A stretch of DNA of 64,000 nt from Henricia sp. BOLD:AAB3569 (lineage: Eukaryota > Echinodermata > Asteroidea > Spinulosida > Echinasteridae). The DNA is taken from assembly GCA_037783545.1 (NCBI GenBank), contig JBBELK010000006.1:446501-510500 (forward strand), written 5' to 3'. Position numbers and translations under genes: made by a program. The notes beneath the pieces are model-generated. The model was not told the DNA's origin. It made no database searches and saw only the letters and a list, made by a program, of their open reading frames with translations. This document shows, piece by piece, positions 1 through 10,609 of this stretch (positions are counted from its first letter, which is position 1; the number at the start of each line of letters is the position of its first letter).

Positions 1-33
1 ACCGTGAAAATGTTCGGACGGTCCATTGGTTGG

Positions 34-115
34 CATCCTCTTAAAACAGTGCCCCTTTAACGCACTCCCCGATCGTAACGTCGTAAGAGTGGAAATTCCC
101 TGAGATATCAGGATG
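34..115 (+). mobile_element. R1 MITE, internally deleted copy
   Basis: Short derivative of the 9-bp-TSD family called R1 here (fuller copies at 5314, 10610 and 19239). It begins CATCCTCTT and ends CAGGATG like the other copies, but only the two ends remain, joined near position 80. The flanks ATTGGTTGG and ATTAATTGG are a diverged 9-bp target duplication (7 of 9 match). Confidence 0.7.
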
Positions 116-267
116 ATTAATTGGCTGATGCTCCTATTATTTTGTCATTCAACCGCTTGTATTTCTGAGTACTATTTGGCTAATGAAATGCAAGTCCAAA
201 AATATAGGGTAAAAGGGTCTACGGTTTATATTTTTTTAACTACAGGCCTAGTCCGATTAAAGCTTAC

Positions 268-1074
268 CCGGTAGAAAGCCGAAGGCCAGGGCTGCTGTAG
301 CATACGTTACTTCTAACCACGCAAAAGCACCGCGGAGCAACTGGGGCTCAATAACCAGTACGAGGAACACATCGACCTGGCAGGCGAGGATGCCGTCACT
401 GAAGCCAACCATGAACGATGACGTCAGCACTATCCAATAGGAGATCTGCCACGGAGTTGCGCAGAATGCCACGGTAGCTACCACTGTGAATATAGCCATC
501 AAACTCGAATTCGATATCAGTCCGCGATCTGTTATTGGTCCTTGCAAGACTTTGGAAATGAAATTCCCGACGCCCGCAAATGCCACGAACGTTCCTGCAT
601 CATGGGTCGTGTACCCGTTGTCCAGGACCTGCGACACGAAATAGATGGCCCACATGTCCACAGCGAAGTTGGAACCGATTCTGATAAGAGCCACTGCGTA
701 GAAGCGCACGTCAAAAAGTACTTCAACATCGAACTTTGCAAATAATTTCTTGAGCAGTCCTCCGCAGCAAACTCCTTGATCTCCGGGACTGGATGGGTCT
801 GGTAACTGGACGTAGTTCGTCCTGGGTATTTCTGGCATTCGAATGGTTGCCGTGAGGGCGCCACACACGGCAAGATGCATTAGAATTCCTCCGTTCAATA
901 GCATTGCCCCTCTCCATCCATAGGTAGTCAAGAAAACCTGAACAAGCGGTGCGTATACTATCAATCCGATGGAGTAGCCGGTTCGGGAAATCCCGTTTGC
1001 GGTCGCGTAGTTCTCGGTGAACAAGCGGCTAACGTGTTCTTTTAGAAGAATATTGGACACGCCAAGTCCAATTC
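268..1074 (-). CDS. SLC16-like monocarboxylate transporter, exon 3 (TM4/5 to TM11 region)
   Basis: Large internal exon of a major-facilitator transporter. It starts after a clear acceptor (TTTCGTTTCAG, ending at 1075) and ends before a GTAAGC donor (267-266). At 807 nt it keeps phase 1 at both ends. The protein has the SLC16 TM5 signature region (FTENYATANGISRTGYSIG), then YGWRGAMLL, a short charged cytoplasmic loop and five to six further hydrophobic segments. The family moves small monocarboxylates or related solutes across the plasma membrane, often with protons; the substrate cannot be told here. The central loop between TM6 and TM7 is short. The last TM segment and the C-terminal tail must lie left of position 1. 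The frame is intact, so this is probably a live gene or a recent copy. Confidence 0.85.
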
Positions 1075-2117
1075 CTGAAACGAAAAGAATATATGCCGAA
1101 TAATATATCTTCCCTACTCTCTAGGTCATGATTCACAAATCATTATAACAGCCAACCTAACCCTTTTCAAGGCTCTAAAATCCATCGTAGCCAACTATAA
1201 AGTTGCCAAATAAATTGGAATATTGGCCTTTTGCATGTAACCTTTGCACTATGACTGGAGCCCCAAAATCTTCACCTGGAGGTGCAGTTTAGAAAGTCAC
1301 ATGCTATACGCTGGTGATGCTATACGTGATGCACGCCAATGCCTATAGCAACTAACAGTCTGGTTGCTTTGTGTCATTCTCTCCTATCGTAAACATGGTA
1401 TTGATTCTGTACTTTACCGGGTCACGTTACATAGCAACAACACTTTAGTCTGGTCATCTGCATAAGTGTGCTTGTGACAGGAAGTATGTCAATACTTCAG
1501 ACGTTGATGTGAAACACGCAAAATGCCAAATCATAAACCTTACCAACAATCTTTCTAACTCATGGTTACATGGTAGCGGACTAGTTAGTTGTATGTTTTC
1601 GTAACTGTATAGGCCTACCCCTAGAACTATGGGGGACACATAATCCCTCATAGGCAGAAGCGTGATTTAGAATATGGCCGCGCAGCAACTTTAAAAAGCG
1701 GACATTAAAACAGGGTTAGCGCAATAACCTGTTGCCCAACCCTCACCAAACTTCGTCTAATAGTTCTTGAGAGCTTTTCCTTGCGCGTGTCCATGGAATT
1801 TTGGCAAAATTTCTACATATAATTCCCAAATATCCACCTTCAGAAGTCAATGACATTTTTATGACAAGGGTGTGTCATGCAAAAAATTGCATGTTGGAAC
1901 TGTTATTGTTGACATCAAAGATGAATTTGTGAGAACTATATGAAAAAATTCTGCAAAACATCTGTAGACGCATGCACGCAAGGTAAGTATTTTAAGAACC
2001 ATCAGACGACGTTTAGTGAGGATTGGGCAGCAGGTATATCCCATAGGGGTATACCATTCTAGAGGTAGCGTAACTGGAATTTGATCGAGGAATTTTTCCG
2101 CTAAAATAAACACTCAC
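1075..2117 (-). other. Intron 2 of the SLC16-like gene
   Basis: AT-rich intron between exons 2 and 3 with GT (2117-2116) and AG borders on the minus strand. I see no coding segment and no clear repeat in it. Confidence 0.7.
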
Positions 2118-2261
2118 CCGCGAGAGGAATGAGAATCCATCCTAGTTGCAGAGCATTCTGGACGAAAGACCCAGCAATAAACGAAGTACCAATCATCCCA
2201 GCACACAGCATGACAGCATAGCCATCTCCACAACGACTATCACTTAATTTGACAAGTATGG
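2118..2261 (-). CDS. SLC16-like transporter, exon 2 (TM3 to start of TM4)
   Basis: A 144-nt exon with acceptor TTTTGTATTAG just before 2261 and donor GTGAGT after 2118. Phase is 1 at both ends, so it joins exons 1 and 3 in frame. The product reads as the cytoplasmic loop and TM3 of an SLC16 protein (VMLCAGMIGTSFIAGSFV, then LQLGWILIPLAG). In other SLC16 proteins this position has R-x-G-x-R-P-V-x-L; here it is RCGDGYAVML, so the basic residue after the glycine is replaced. From memory, SLC16 genes usually have an exon of this length here, which supports the model. Confidence 0.85.
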
Positions 2262-2689
2262 CTAATACAAAACAAATGTTTACATCAGTAAGTTCGAGTA
2301 ACAACTGCAGTTAATTATAAATAAAAGAGCTTGTTTAGATTTTTCTGAAAATGTACTTCCAAACTGTACTTCTAATTTAACAACCAAATAAAATACCTGC
2401 AAGTTTTGATCAGTGAACATTTGAGTCTGGTAATGCAGAATGGTAATGCAGAATGTTTTCCTTCCATAAAACTCGTAATTGTTCCATTTCAATTGTAGCA
2501 TAATTAATCACATTGAAACCACCATGCAAATTCCCACATGAATAGGGTCGATATTCCCCCAAAAAAACAAGACTTTTTGTCCACGTTGTTGCGTTTTCCC
2601 CATAGTTGAACAGTTTTTCAAACGAATCGGGGAGAGTTGGTATCCCGCAAGAAATGCGCGAAATGGTACGACTGCCGCGAGATACACCT

Positions 2690-2840
2690 GGGCTGCGTTC
2701 CACTTACGCCAACGTTGCCAATGTTCGCTATACTGGTTACATGAGTGCTTTTGTGCACGCGTACATGGAAAGCCGGGTACCAGTTGTTGGCAAACGTTGT
2801 AAACGTTTGCATATTGTTCGCGTGTTTAGAACGCAGCCCA
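2690..2840. mobile_element. Short MITE with GGGCTGCGTTC inverted ends
   Basis: The left end GGGCTGCGTTC and right end GAACGCAGCCC are inverted copies, with further partial complementarity inwards (CCAACGTTG...GTTGGCAAACG). A target duplication is not clear; a 3-bp one is possible. This is a non-autonomous DNA element with no coding capacity. Confidence 0.6.
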
Positions 2841-2896
2841 GCTCAAGCCAACTGACGTATGCGCATTATATACATTTATAATGATACGTATATCCG

Positions 2897-3244
2897 TAGA
2901 TTGGTTCCCGATCCCTATAGATTGGTTCGCTCATTGCGAAAATATAGGGATCGATAAAGGGCAGCCATGACGGGCAGAATTCTGCCCGTCACGTGGTTAT
3001 TATTATTTTATTTTGTTTAGTAAGTGCGCAGATTTGGCATTGACATTTGTAACTTGGCCGTGCGTGTCGAACATATCCAATTATGTAAATAAAGTACATT
3101 GCCTAAAGCAAAGGGCTTGGCCAATTTTAAAATATAAAAACACAATGCGCACGCGCAAAGACGACCAATTACAGAGCAAGATGGAGCGGCCTTTACCTGT
3201 CCTTATATTCTCCTGTGTGGAATATGTGGACGGGAACCAGTCTA
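2897..3244 (+). mobile_element. MITE family R2, copy 1 (9-bp TSD)
   Basis: A 348-bp element with ends TAGATTGGTTCCCG and CGGGAACCAGTCTA (inverted). It is flanked by an exact 9-bp duplication, GTATATCCG, at 2888-2896 and 3245-3253. A second full copy lies at 11464 and a fragment at 12738. Inside is the palindrome GACGGGCAGAATTCTGCCCGTC. No transposase is encoded. Confidence 0.85.
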
Positions 3245-3279
3245 GTATATCCGCTGCTTAGAGGTAAATGCTATAAACA

Positions 3280-3430
3280 GCCGAAGTGTGACGCGTTGCC
3301 ATGGTAATTGGCTCTAAACATACCGTCGGAAAAAAAGTGCCATTGCAAAAGCACAGGGACACGATTCAGTGATTTTTAGTGTAGAGCCGTTGCCTAGGCA
3401 ACTAACAAAAAATGACGTATTCACTTCGGC
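3280..3430. mobile_element. Small inverted-repeat element
   Basis: The ends GCCGAAGTG and CACTTCGGC are inverted. Inside, TTGGCTCTA and TAGAGCCGTTGCC are also complementary. It looks like a decayed MITE about 150 bp long. No target duplication was identified. Confidence 0.5.
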
Positions 3431-3564
3431 ACTCTATTTGGTGTTCAATTCAGCCTTTTGATATTCAGTCAGTAGTATAGGGCGACAACTTGTATACGTT
3501 GTACATGCAGTAGACACAGGGTATCGTACTCTGAGCGGATGTCTTAAAATTTTTACATTAACAA

Positions 3565-3655
3565 CACTATGAACAACTAACAATGGAAATTGGGCACACA
3601 CCATTGTTAATAACAATGGTTTGTGCCCAATTTCCATTGTTAGTTGCTCATAGTG
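3565..3655. repeat. Near-perfect foldback, 45-bp arms, no loop
   Basis: The two 45-nt arms meet at 3609/3610 and differ at only two positions by eye. The transcript of either strand would fold into a long hairpin. It may be a recent foldback element or a self-complementary snapback duplication. Confidence 0.8.
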
Positions 3656-4526
3656 CAATTTGGTCAATGTCAACACTGAGAAGAAGTAATTACGGCATTG
3701 TCTTTCTTGGGAAATACTGACCCTAGTTAAGTGGACATATTTGCATAATTGCTTGAATGTGAGCAATTGTATTAATCTACAGTTGAAATGACGCGGTGCG
3801 GAACCTTTTTGATCCACAAAACTATCCAATTTATAATTTGGATGTGAAAGCAAACAGTATATCACCATCGGGAGATTATGAAGGCCGGGCTGCATGTGAT
3901 ATGTGCGCTATATAAATGTCCACATTATTATTAATCGGGGTATATACGAAATTCTGTTGCCTGACGAAACGTAACGATTGTGTTGTCCCAAAGCCAGCAA
4001 TTCAATTAGCAAACAAAATCAATTCAGAAAATATTAATTGGAAGAAACCCTGGATTATCATCACGCGTTGTTTAAAAGTTAAACAGGATTGGGCACGCAT
4101 TGTCACTAATTGGAAATAACATTTTCCGTGGGTTTTACCAAGTAGATTAAAACGGTCATTAAATTTTGGAAATGTCAAAGGATAAATTATATAGTCAATC
4201 TATGGCAAGTGCAGACTTTTCGCTCCAGACTTTTCATAAAAATGTCTTTAACTTAAGTAAAATTGATAATTATTCAAAAAACAAAGGCGTCTAGCACTTT
4301 TTAAGTAGGGATGTGCACGGGAGCACTGACTTTTAGTAGAGAATGAGGCACCCACCAAACGTAAACAGGATCCGTTAACTGTTACCAACAAAATCGAAAG
4401 GAGGGGCATGGGGCGGCTGGAAGATGAAAGGACGGAAGAAGAGGTACATACATGTACTATCGGCATTTTTAGAAGGGGGAATGTTTCAATTAACTTTAAA
4501 GTTGTCCCGGTGATTAATATTAGCGG

Positions 4527-4665
4527 GGCAGCGTGGCCGAGTGGTTTGGGCCGTTGACTCGCAAGATTCGGGGGGAAACTTGGTGTTGCGGGTTTGCACC
4601 CATTCGTTATACCGGTGTCATTGAGCAAGGTATACTTAAACACAACTGTTCCATTCTTCAAAAGG
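4527..4665 (+). mobile_element. tRNA(Ser/Leu)-derived SINE
   Basis: The head has a good box A (GTGGCCGAGTGG) and a long variable-arm-like spacing typical of Ser/Leu tRNAs; box B is decayed (GGGTTTGCACCC). It is followed by GTGTCATTGAGCAAGG, a version of the conserved GTGTCCTTGAGCAAGGCACTTAACC-type SINE body. Related bodies occur at 10113 and 40890. Confidence 0.6.
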
Positions 4666-4715
4666 CCATTGGTCCAGACATGTGCAGAACACTCTTTCGA
4701 GTTAGAAGATTACCC

Positions 4716-4966
4716 GGCGTCTCTGGCCGTCGGCTGCCAATGGCGTCACCTACCTATCTCGGTGTTTAGGTGGAAGATACTTGTAAACTTTATGCAATTG
4801 AGCCTACGGGCTGCGAATTGAAGTTCATTAAACCCATTTAATAAAACAAAATTGAGAATACAATGGTTGCTATGGATATTCACATCTTGGCAGCCGTCGG
4901 CTGCCAATGGCGCCGCCTACCTAACTCGGTGTTTAGGTGGAAGATAATGTAAACTTTATGTAATCC
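4716..4966 (+). repeat. Imperfect direct repeat, two copies of about 85 bp
   Basis: The segment from GCCGTCGGCTGCCAATGG to GGTGGAAGATA...TAAACTTTATG occurs at about 4726-4797 and again at about 4893-4961, separated by about 95 bp of unrelated AT-rich sequence. Confidence 0.7.
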
Positions 4967-5146
4967 AGCTCACGTGACGCCCGTCGTGCGCATAGCACAC
5001 GCAGGTCGTCCATTTCGCGACAAAATGTCCATCATCGGAACAAGTGATATACACCGGGCATCTAAGACCGTTTACACCTGCTATATACTTTAGCATTACC
5101 TAACATGAAATGAGAGAAAAGTCGTATATAGGCCTTATCGGAATTC

Positions 5147-5212
5147 GAACCCGAGATCTCTGACTCATGCACCGGCCAAATGCTCTACCAACTCAGCTAC
5201 CCAATGCACAGT
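5147..5212 (-). pseudogene. tRNA-like relic, minus strand
   Basis: The minus strand reads GGTAGCTGAGTTGGTAGAGC (box A region) and CTCGGGTTCGAATTCCGA (T arm with a five-pair stem). The two ends of the acceptor stem do not pair, so it is a tRNA pseudogene or the head of a decayed SINE, not a working tRNA. Confidence 0.6.
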
Positions 5213-5313
5213 GGCGTACTCTCTCTCTTTTTCACCCGGTGTTGCATGGAAGCTTGAACCACAACAGAGTAAAGTAGCGTACGTAATATTTGGTATGGTG
5301 CCTATTTAATCAC

Positions 5314-5908
5314 CACCTCTTGCAACAGTGCCCCTTTAACGCACTCCCTAACTCCTGCGTACAGTGGCCCTGTTGAAAAAAGCCCCATTTCGCGGTGGGA
5401 CTAGCGACAGAAATCTTGTCGCCTCTGCTGGACCAATCAGGACGCTTGGCAGTGCATTGCAGCATGATTGCATGCAGGCATTCAAATGTAACGCGCGCAG
5501 ATTGTAAACACCGTGCATGCATGTGATACATGTACTCGGTAATGCTGGCCGTTGTCCACGTCGACGATTGGCTGCTATTTAAAGCATACTGGGGAATCCG
5601 TTCCATTACATTCGTCAGCATGCATCCCTGTTAATAATTTGAAAAACTGCGGAGTAAATTAAGATCGTCGTTTGAAAGTTTGGTAGGAATGGGACAGTCA
5701 TATGAACGGAACCCAATACAATTTCTGGAAAGTATAGAAATCGTTTCTTTTCGGCATAACATGACCGAATTGATTAAATTACATCAAAATGACTCGGGCG
5801 TGAGTTGGCTCAAGACAACAGCCGGCTCACTCCACATATTTGCGTGGTTTCCTCAGGGTATTGTTACGTCGCTTTGCAGAGTGGAAATTCCCTGATATCT
5901 CAGGATAA
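5314..5908 (+). mobile_element. R1 MITE, full-length copy (9-bp TSD)
   Basis: About 595 bp; ends CACCTCTTGC and CTCAGGATA (the CATCCT terminus is mutated). TTTAATCAC is present on both sides (5305-5313 and 5909-5917). It lies in intron 1 of the transporter, its right end about 33 bp from the exon 1 splice donor. Nearly identical by eye to the copies at 10610 and 19239. It has no convincing ORF. Confidence 0.85.
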
Positions 5909-5941
5909 TTTAATCACCATTGAAATGAAACAAAGCAATAC

Positions 5942-6131
5942 CTGAAAATCCTTGCACCGCGATGATCAATGAAATAATCAAACCAAGAACCCATGTTTGA
6001 GTGGCTAGCTGTTCCTCCAATTTTGGCAGCAAGACGCCGAGGCCTTTGATGACTCCCGTGCCAGAGATGTCCCTGGTCCAAAGGGTTAACACGACGAACC
6101 ACGCCCGGTAACCAACCTCTGAACTCGCCAT
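5942..6131 (-). CDS. SLC16-like transporter, exon 1 (start, TM1-TM2)
   Basis: First coding exon. The ATG at 6131 opens MASSEVGYRAWFVVL, then TM1 (VIKGLGVLLPKLEEQ follows it) and TM2 (TWVLGLIISLIIAVQGF). It ends at a GTATTG donor in phase 1, matching exon 2. The position and the sequence VIKGLGVLLPKLEEQL...TWVLG match the N-terminus of SLC16 carriers. The family's N-terminal [D/E]G[G/S]W[G/A]W motif is replaced by VGYRAW, leaving only part of it. Sequence just before the ATG (ACTCTTACAGC) could be a 3' splice site, so the true start may lie in an upstream exon. Exons 1-3 together give 1,141 nt of open frame. Confidence 0.8.
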
Positions 6132-6675
6132 GCTGTAAGAGTTTCCCGTCTAGTCTCGCCTGCCTTGAATGAATGCTTACGGAACAGTACCAATTGCTAG
6201 AAACAAAGTGCATGATATAAAACATTTTGTTACTTAAACCGTTCAACAATGGAAGCACAATGTGTAACCATGCATGTCCTCAAGGAACAAAGAAACTGCC
6301 CACGAAATGGCGGCTATTCGATACGGTCTATAACTACGTTGCCAAGGCAATGGCTCTGCACCAACAATTATACTGTGTCCATGTGTTTTTGCAATAGATG
6401 TTTTGGCAGGCATTTCAATATCACGATATTCAATGAACAGCAGGTAGTTTATGTGAGGATTACAGACCTAATTTGGGACCACAGACGGGTGGCCATAATA
6501 AACAGGTGATCTCTTTATCAAGGTGGCTTTAACAGCAGGTTTGACTGTATATAGAATCCAAATGAGCAGACTCAAATGTTTTTCCAAGTAAAATGTGAAG
6601 TACGTGTTCATATTATAGAGCGAATGACACAAATTAACCAAACTGTTGCTAGGTATTGCAATGTTGACATTTAAA
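6132..6675. other. Upstream of the SLC16-like gene; nothing recognised
   Basis: AT-rich sequence that should hold the promoter or 5' UTR of the minus-strand transporter gene. I see no convincing TATA box or other site. Confidence 0.4.
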
Positions 6676-6755
6676 ATGTCCCGCGTCCCAGGTTCGATTC
6701 CGGGGCGTGGTTTTCCCCCGGGATATTTCCCAAAAGGTATTTCTCCCACATTCTT
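6676..6755 (+). mobile_element. SINE 3' part with box B
   Basis: CCAGGTTCGATTCCGGGG (T arm/box B) is followed by a GTGGTTTTCCCCCGGGATATTT...TTTCTCCCACATTC tail. The same tail, in the order head-box B-GTGGGTTTTCCCC...CCTCCCAC, occurs in the SINE at 8738-8937. Confidence 0.6.
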
Positions 6756-8513
6756 TAGTGATTTTTAAAGGTGGCATGAAATATGATTTTTATTACATAG
6801 TAGAGGATGTGTTTTACGGATTTCGATCAATTTCAGAGAATTTGATAGTTGCGTTTTGGTGTAATTGCACGTTTTCTATTTTTATGCTAATGAGATTTTC
6901 AATATTCATGAGCGAAGCTGTGATGCTCTCCCAGGACAACAGAGGAATTCTTTATAGACTTGTGTACAAAAGTTGGTGTCATTTTCAGTGGCTTCTGTAT
7001 CAGTTTACTGAGTTTGTTTACTATGTCATTTGCAGCAATCCTAACGAGTTTGAGTCAAAAATAGATCAGTGGGCTACTATTACTGTTTGAAATGTAATGT
7101 TCTTTCTTTGTTTTTCAACTGTGGGTTCCCTTCATGACCAGCAATAAACAGCGCCCTCGCCATTATTACCGTCATCAGCCGTCGAGGGCCATCTCAAGCC
7201 ATCTCCAGCAACCGGGTATAGCTAGCTGCAAATAACCCGGGTTAAATTTAACCCAGAGTTTCGTATCAAACGTAAAATTTAAACCCGCGGAGGAAAACTT
7301 ACCCGGGTTGTCTTTTACGAAATGACCCTTTTCTCAATGAATTTCAATGAACTATCGTGTGCAATTTAATTGAAGTTCGAGCTTACTATCTTCACTTATA
7401 AATAATTTTGCTATTTTAGTTATATTTTTCATAATCGAATATATTTTTTTTTCGGGGGAGGGGCCTAGCTTTTTCAGGGGAGCTGATGCAGCAGAATCGT
7501 AAATTGTGGGAGGAGGAAATCACTATACATTCCGTTTGTGAAACCACCCTTTATGCCCTGTTCTCAAAACGTTTTTCTGGCCATTTTCCTTTCCAATGCT
7601 TTGCTGCGAGATCAAGTCCACATTGACTTCTTGTTTGTTCCTAATTCCTCCATGCTATATTTTATTCTCTCAACGATTTAACAGTCCTTTAATATATCTG
7701 GTGAGAAAAATAGGCTTATGCACTCGTAAACGATCTCACCAAGGATTGTTTCGTCGCATTCCGCCATGTTTTTACCATGTTTTTACTAGACCCACCTCCT
7801 GCAAATATAGCCCCACCCCCCAGCCCCATCCCCCCTCTCCTCACCCCCACCACCACGCCCCTACGCATTTTACTATTTTATTTACAGTTCCGTCTCTAGC
7901 TCTCCAACATAATTACAACAGGTAAATCAAGTTTTGTGTCTCAAAGTTTTTCATAATAAATCAGAGGTGGTTTTGCTTTTTTGACGTGTGCAAATCCTGT
8001 ATCATTACCTTTAAAATATATCCAGTATACCTTACCTGGTGGAGATGGTACTATATCCACTGGCTGTCTAGTCCGGTCAAGGCGATTTAGTTTGTTTGTC
8101 GAGTTTGATATTGGGCTGTGACCGTTCCTGCTGTTCCTGTCGTGTTCTATCCGGCTGTGATTTGCATGAGGTATTATCTATACCTAACGCGACCTGTCTA
8201 GCTTTGAAGTGGATTAATGTTGATTCGCAAAAGGACAGTACCTAATTAAGCGAAATGAAATGAAATGAAACTGCGGGGTTTATTTTTTGTGACATGGCGT
8301 GCACCTGTCGATACACTGGTGTGTGTTCCACAAGATCTCTTGTATTCCAATAATTATTTGATGCAAATTTAGATTTATTCGTTTGAGTGATTGAGATAGC
8401 ATTGTACAACTACTTGTATTGTGCGTAGGATCAGAACGTTCAGTCTACGATGCATTCATGCATGAATGGCCGGCCCTATGGCCATGGATGCATGAATGGC
8501 CCTATTGTATGCT
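6756..8513. other. Region without a recognisable gene
   Basis: AT-rich sequence. One 127-codon open frame at 6707-7090 overlaps the SINE and has no recognisable domain, so I do not call it a gene. Short low-complexity stretches occur: T-rich then G-rich at 7440-7465 and C-rich at 7800-7860. AACCCGGGTTAAATTTAACCC near 7228 is a small palindromic patch. Confidence 0.5.
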
Positions 8514-8645
8514 GGGGAGTCAGACAAGTCGACCGTTGAGACAACTCGACTCGAGACAAGTCGACCGTTGAGACAACTCGACCGTATGTGCGATAAATGG
8601 AAAGACAAGTCGACCGTTGAGACAAGTCGACCGTTGAGACAAGTA
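8514..8645 (+). repeat. 17-bp minisatellite (CGACCGTTGAGACAAGT-type)
   Basis: Several units of TCGACCGTTGAGACAAC/AAG, including a variant with ACTCGACTCGAGAC and a 30-bp interruption. The same unit recurs at 20186-20302, where it merges with a 16-bp unit. Open frames across it on both strands are repeat artefacts. Confidence 0.85.
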
Positions 8646-8737
8646 AAAGGGGAGGGTGATGGTGCTTACCCATTCAGTGACACGGCCGTTCTGGTCGACA
8701 TGTTTTTATTGTTTGAAAATAAAATGTTATTTAGGAG

Positions 8738-8937
8738 TTGCAGTTTTAGAAGTGGGAGGAAAACCCCCAGAGAAATGCCCCAGGGGAAAACCCACGCGGT
8801 CAAGTAGGGACTGCAAACCCACGCGGTCAAGTAGGGACTGCAAACCCAATCCACATACACGTCCCGGATTCGAACCCGGGACGCCAGAGGTGAAAGGCGA
8901 GGAAAGAACCCGTACGCCAACCCGACCGCCCCCCTAT
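8738..8937 (-). mobile_element. tRNA-derived SINE, minus strand
   Basis: On the minus strand: a GGGCGGTCGGGTTGGCGTACGG head, a Ser/Leu-like long spacing, CCCGGGTTCGAATCCGGG (box B), then a GTGGGTTTTCCCCTGGGGC...TTTTCCTCCCAC tail. A 28-bp stretch of the tail (the GACCGCGTGGGTTTGCAGTC region) is duplicated in tandem at 8788-8843. Confidence 0.7.
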
Positions 8938-9012
8938 TGTATGCATATACAAGGTATACATATTATGGAGGTACATATTATGGAATTCCATATCTGCCAT
9001 TCTTCCGTCGTC

Positions 9013-9096
9013 CGTTATTTTTTTTTTTCCTCTCCGTCGCCTTTTTTTTGGTCTCCGTCGCCTTTTTTTTCTATTCCTCCGTCGCCTTTTTTTAGA
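9013..9096 (+). repeat. CTCCGTCGCC-T(n) short tandem repeat
   Basis: Three to four imperfect units of CTCCGTCGCCTTTTTTT with variable T-tract length. Confidence 0.8.
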
Positions 9097-9686
9097 TCAG
9101 ACTTCACCCAGTCCTTTAGCATGAAACTTAGCGATACAAAACATTAGCGATTCAGCTTGCGTCGGGAGAATAAATATAAATTAGGGTTTTGTTTTTGCTC
9201 TACACGACATAACTTGATTAGCCTCTGCATTCAACTTGGCTTTTTGGGAGGGGGGAGGGGTTGTGGGGGCAGGGGAGTCAAACGCTGCAGTAAGATTTAT
9301 GTATAAAGTACATCGGTCAGCCATGGGTGGATTGCAATATAACAGTCTTAAGTCTGAGACACATCATATGTCCTAACTGAGTTTATGACATCTTAGCTAC
9401 GACACATTGAAAAATCCCTTGCACTATTCAAAAGTTAGGACGTCTATAGCTAAGATAAAAACTTGTATGTCTTTACTGTTGTGAGCGGCGTTTCAATCGC
9501 ATGTGTGTGTTTGCATATCGCGCATGTGCATTACATTACTTGCCGGTCGTTGCTGCAGTGTACGTACGCGTGACAGTGGCATGAAAAACATGTGGAGCTG
9601 TTATTTACGTAAGCAGGTATTTGAATGTAATTAAACTGTGCATAACTTCAAAAAACAGTTGTTACCTGTGTGTTTACTGTTTTCGT
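9097..9686. other. Region without a gene; G-rich tract at 9246-9280
   Basis: No coding signal was recognised. The plus strand at 9246-9280 has four G-runs of three or more separated by short loops (GGGAGGGGGGAGGGG...GGGGGCAGGGG), a pattern able to form a G-quadruplex. Confidence 0.5.
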
Positions 9687-10026
9687 TTAAAGGAGCGTAC
9701 CAGATCACATTTTGAGCCTTCAATTTTTTCCATGGGTGTTGAGATTTTAATACCATATGATGTGTCATATTATTTTTTTTTCCATTACCATTCTGAATTT
9801 TCGCGCCCCCATCCGGTATATTACCAGGATGATATGATAAAAAATTCACAATGTTTTGTAAACTGTGGTTATAAAGCAATGCAGTGATTACCTTTTTGTC
9901 CCACATCCAAATTGGAGATTGCAAATTTCCTGTTTTCCATGGATAGTATTTTGGAGAGGTATTTTATATGACTACAAGGTTAAAACATAATCCATTTTAT
10001 GGAAAAATCTGAATACGCTCCTTTAA
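9687..10026. mobile_element. TTAA-target MITE (AGGAGCGTA ends)
   Basis: TTAAAGGAGCGTACCAGAT at the left and ATCTGAATACGCTCCTTTAA at the right are inverted with a 2-nt difference. TTAA lies at both borders (9687-9690, 10023-10026), as expected for piggyBac- or Kolobok-like insertion. No transposase is encoded. Confidence 0.75.
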
Positions 10027-10112
10027 ATGATGGGAAGATGTAATTTACACGATCAGTTGTATTTTTGCATATAACACCGTTAATTTGGATATTACGGTCT
10101 TGTATATTCAAC

Positions 10113-10235
10113 CACATAATAATATGTCCGAGCGGTTTGGTTCGTTGACTTGCATCACTCGGGTTCGACTCCCGGTCGTGGTACCGGTAGCCTTGATCAA
10201 GGCGTTGGGCTTGTCTTCTAGACGGCCCGATGAAG
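10113..10235 (+). mobile_element. tRNA-derived SINE
   Basis: GTCCGAGCGGTTTGG (box A-like) and CGGGTTCGACTCCCGG (T arm with box B) are followed by a GTGGTACCGGTAGCCTTGATCAAGG body. The GTACCGGTAG...GTGGTACC wording recurs in the SINE piece at 40890. Confidence 0.65.
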
Positions 10236-10609
10236 ATAAAACTGAACAAAGCGTTTACAAGATACGGAATCTGTTGCACGTATGCATAGTTCCGACCTGT
10301 CAATCAAGCCGAACCTGCGACCAATCACAACAGAGCTAGCAGACGGCGCCCACAAAGGTCAAAGTGATGCAATCATCACAAACAATCCGCGATGTTCTGC
10401 CCATACAGTTTGTATGTTGTATGCGCCAGTGACCGGGTGAATTTTGGTTTCAATGTTGGGCGATTCGCTGTTCAAAGGTAGGAAAGCGCATTTTTATGAA
10501 AGATATGTCATCCCTGCATTACTAGCCCTTCGCTCCGTGTGTGCTACGGTAACTGTCGACCTCAAAACATAAATACCTTTGGGTTTTCTCCAATGAATCT
10601 GTGCTTTCC
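10236..10609. other. Unassigned sequence
   Basis: Mixed-composition DNA between a SINE and an R1 element. Nothing was recognised in it. Confidence 0.4.

Larger units (their letters stand above)
2262..5941 (-). other. Intron 1 of the SLC16-like gene, repeat-filled
   Basis: A 3.7-kb intron. It holds MITEs at 2690, 2897, 3280 and 5314, a near-perfect foldback at 3565, a SINE near 4527, an imperfect direct repeat at 4716-4966 and a tRNA-like relic at 5147, all listed separately. In 2262-2689 and 3656-4526 I see only AT-rich sequence with no recognisable feature. Confidence 0.65.

Noticed and set aside
5147-5212. Functional tRNA genes (also 23281 and 36074)
   Set aside because: T arms are good but acceptor stems do not pair and anticodon loops are irregular.
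6707-7090. 127-codon plus-strand gene
   Set aside because: Begins inside the SINE tail, has no recognisable domain and no splice support.
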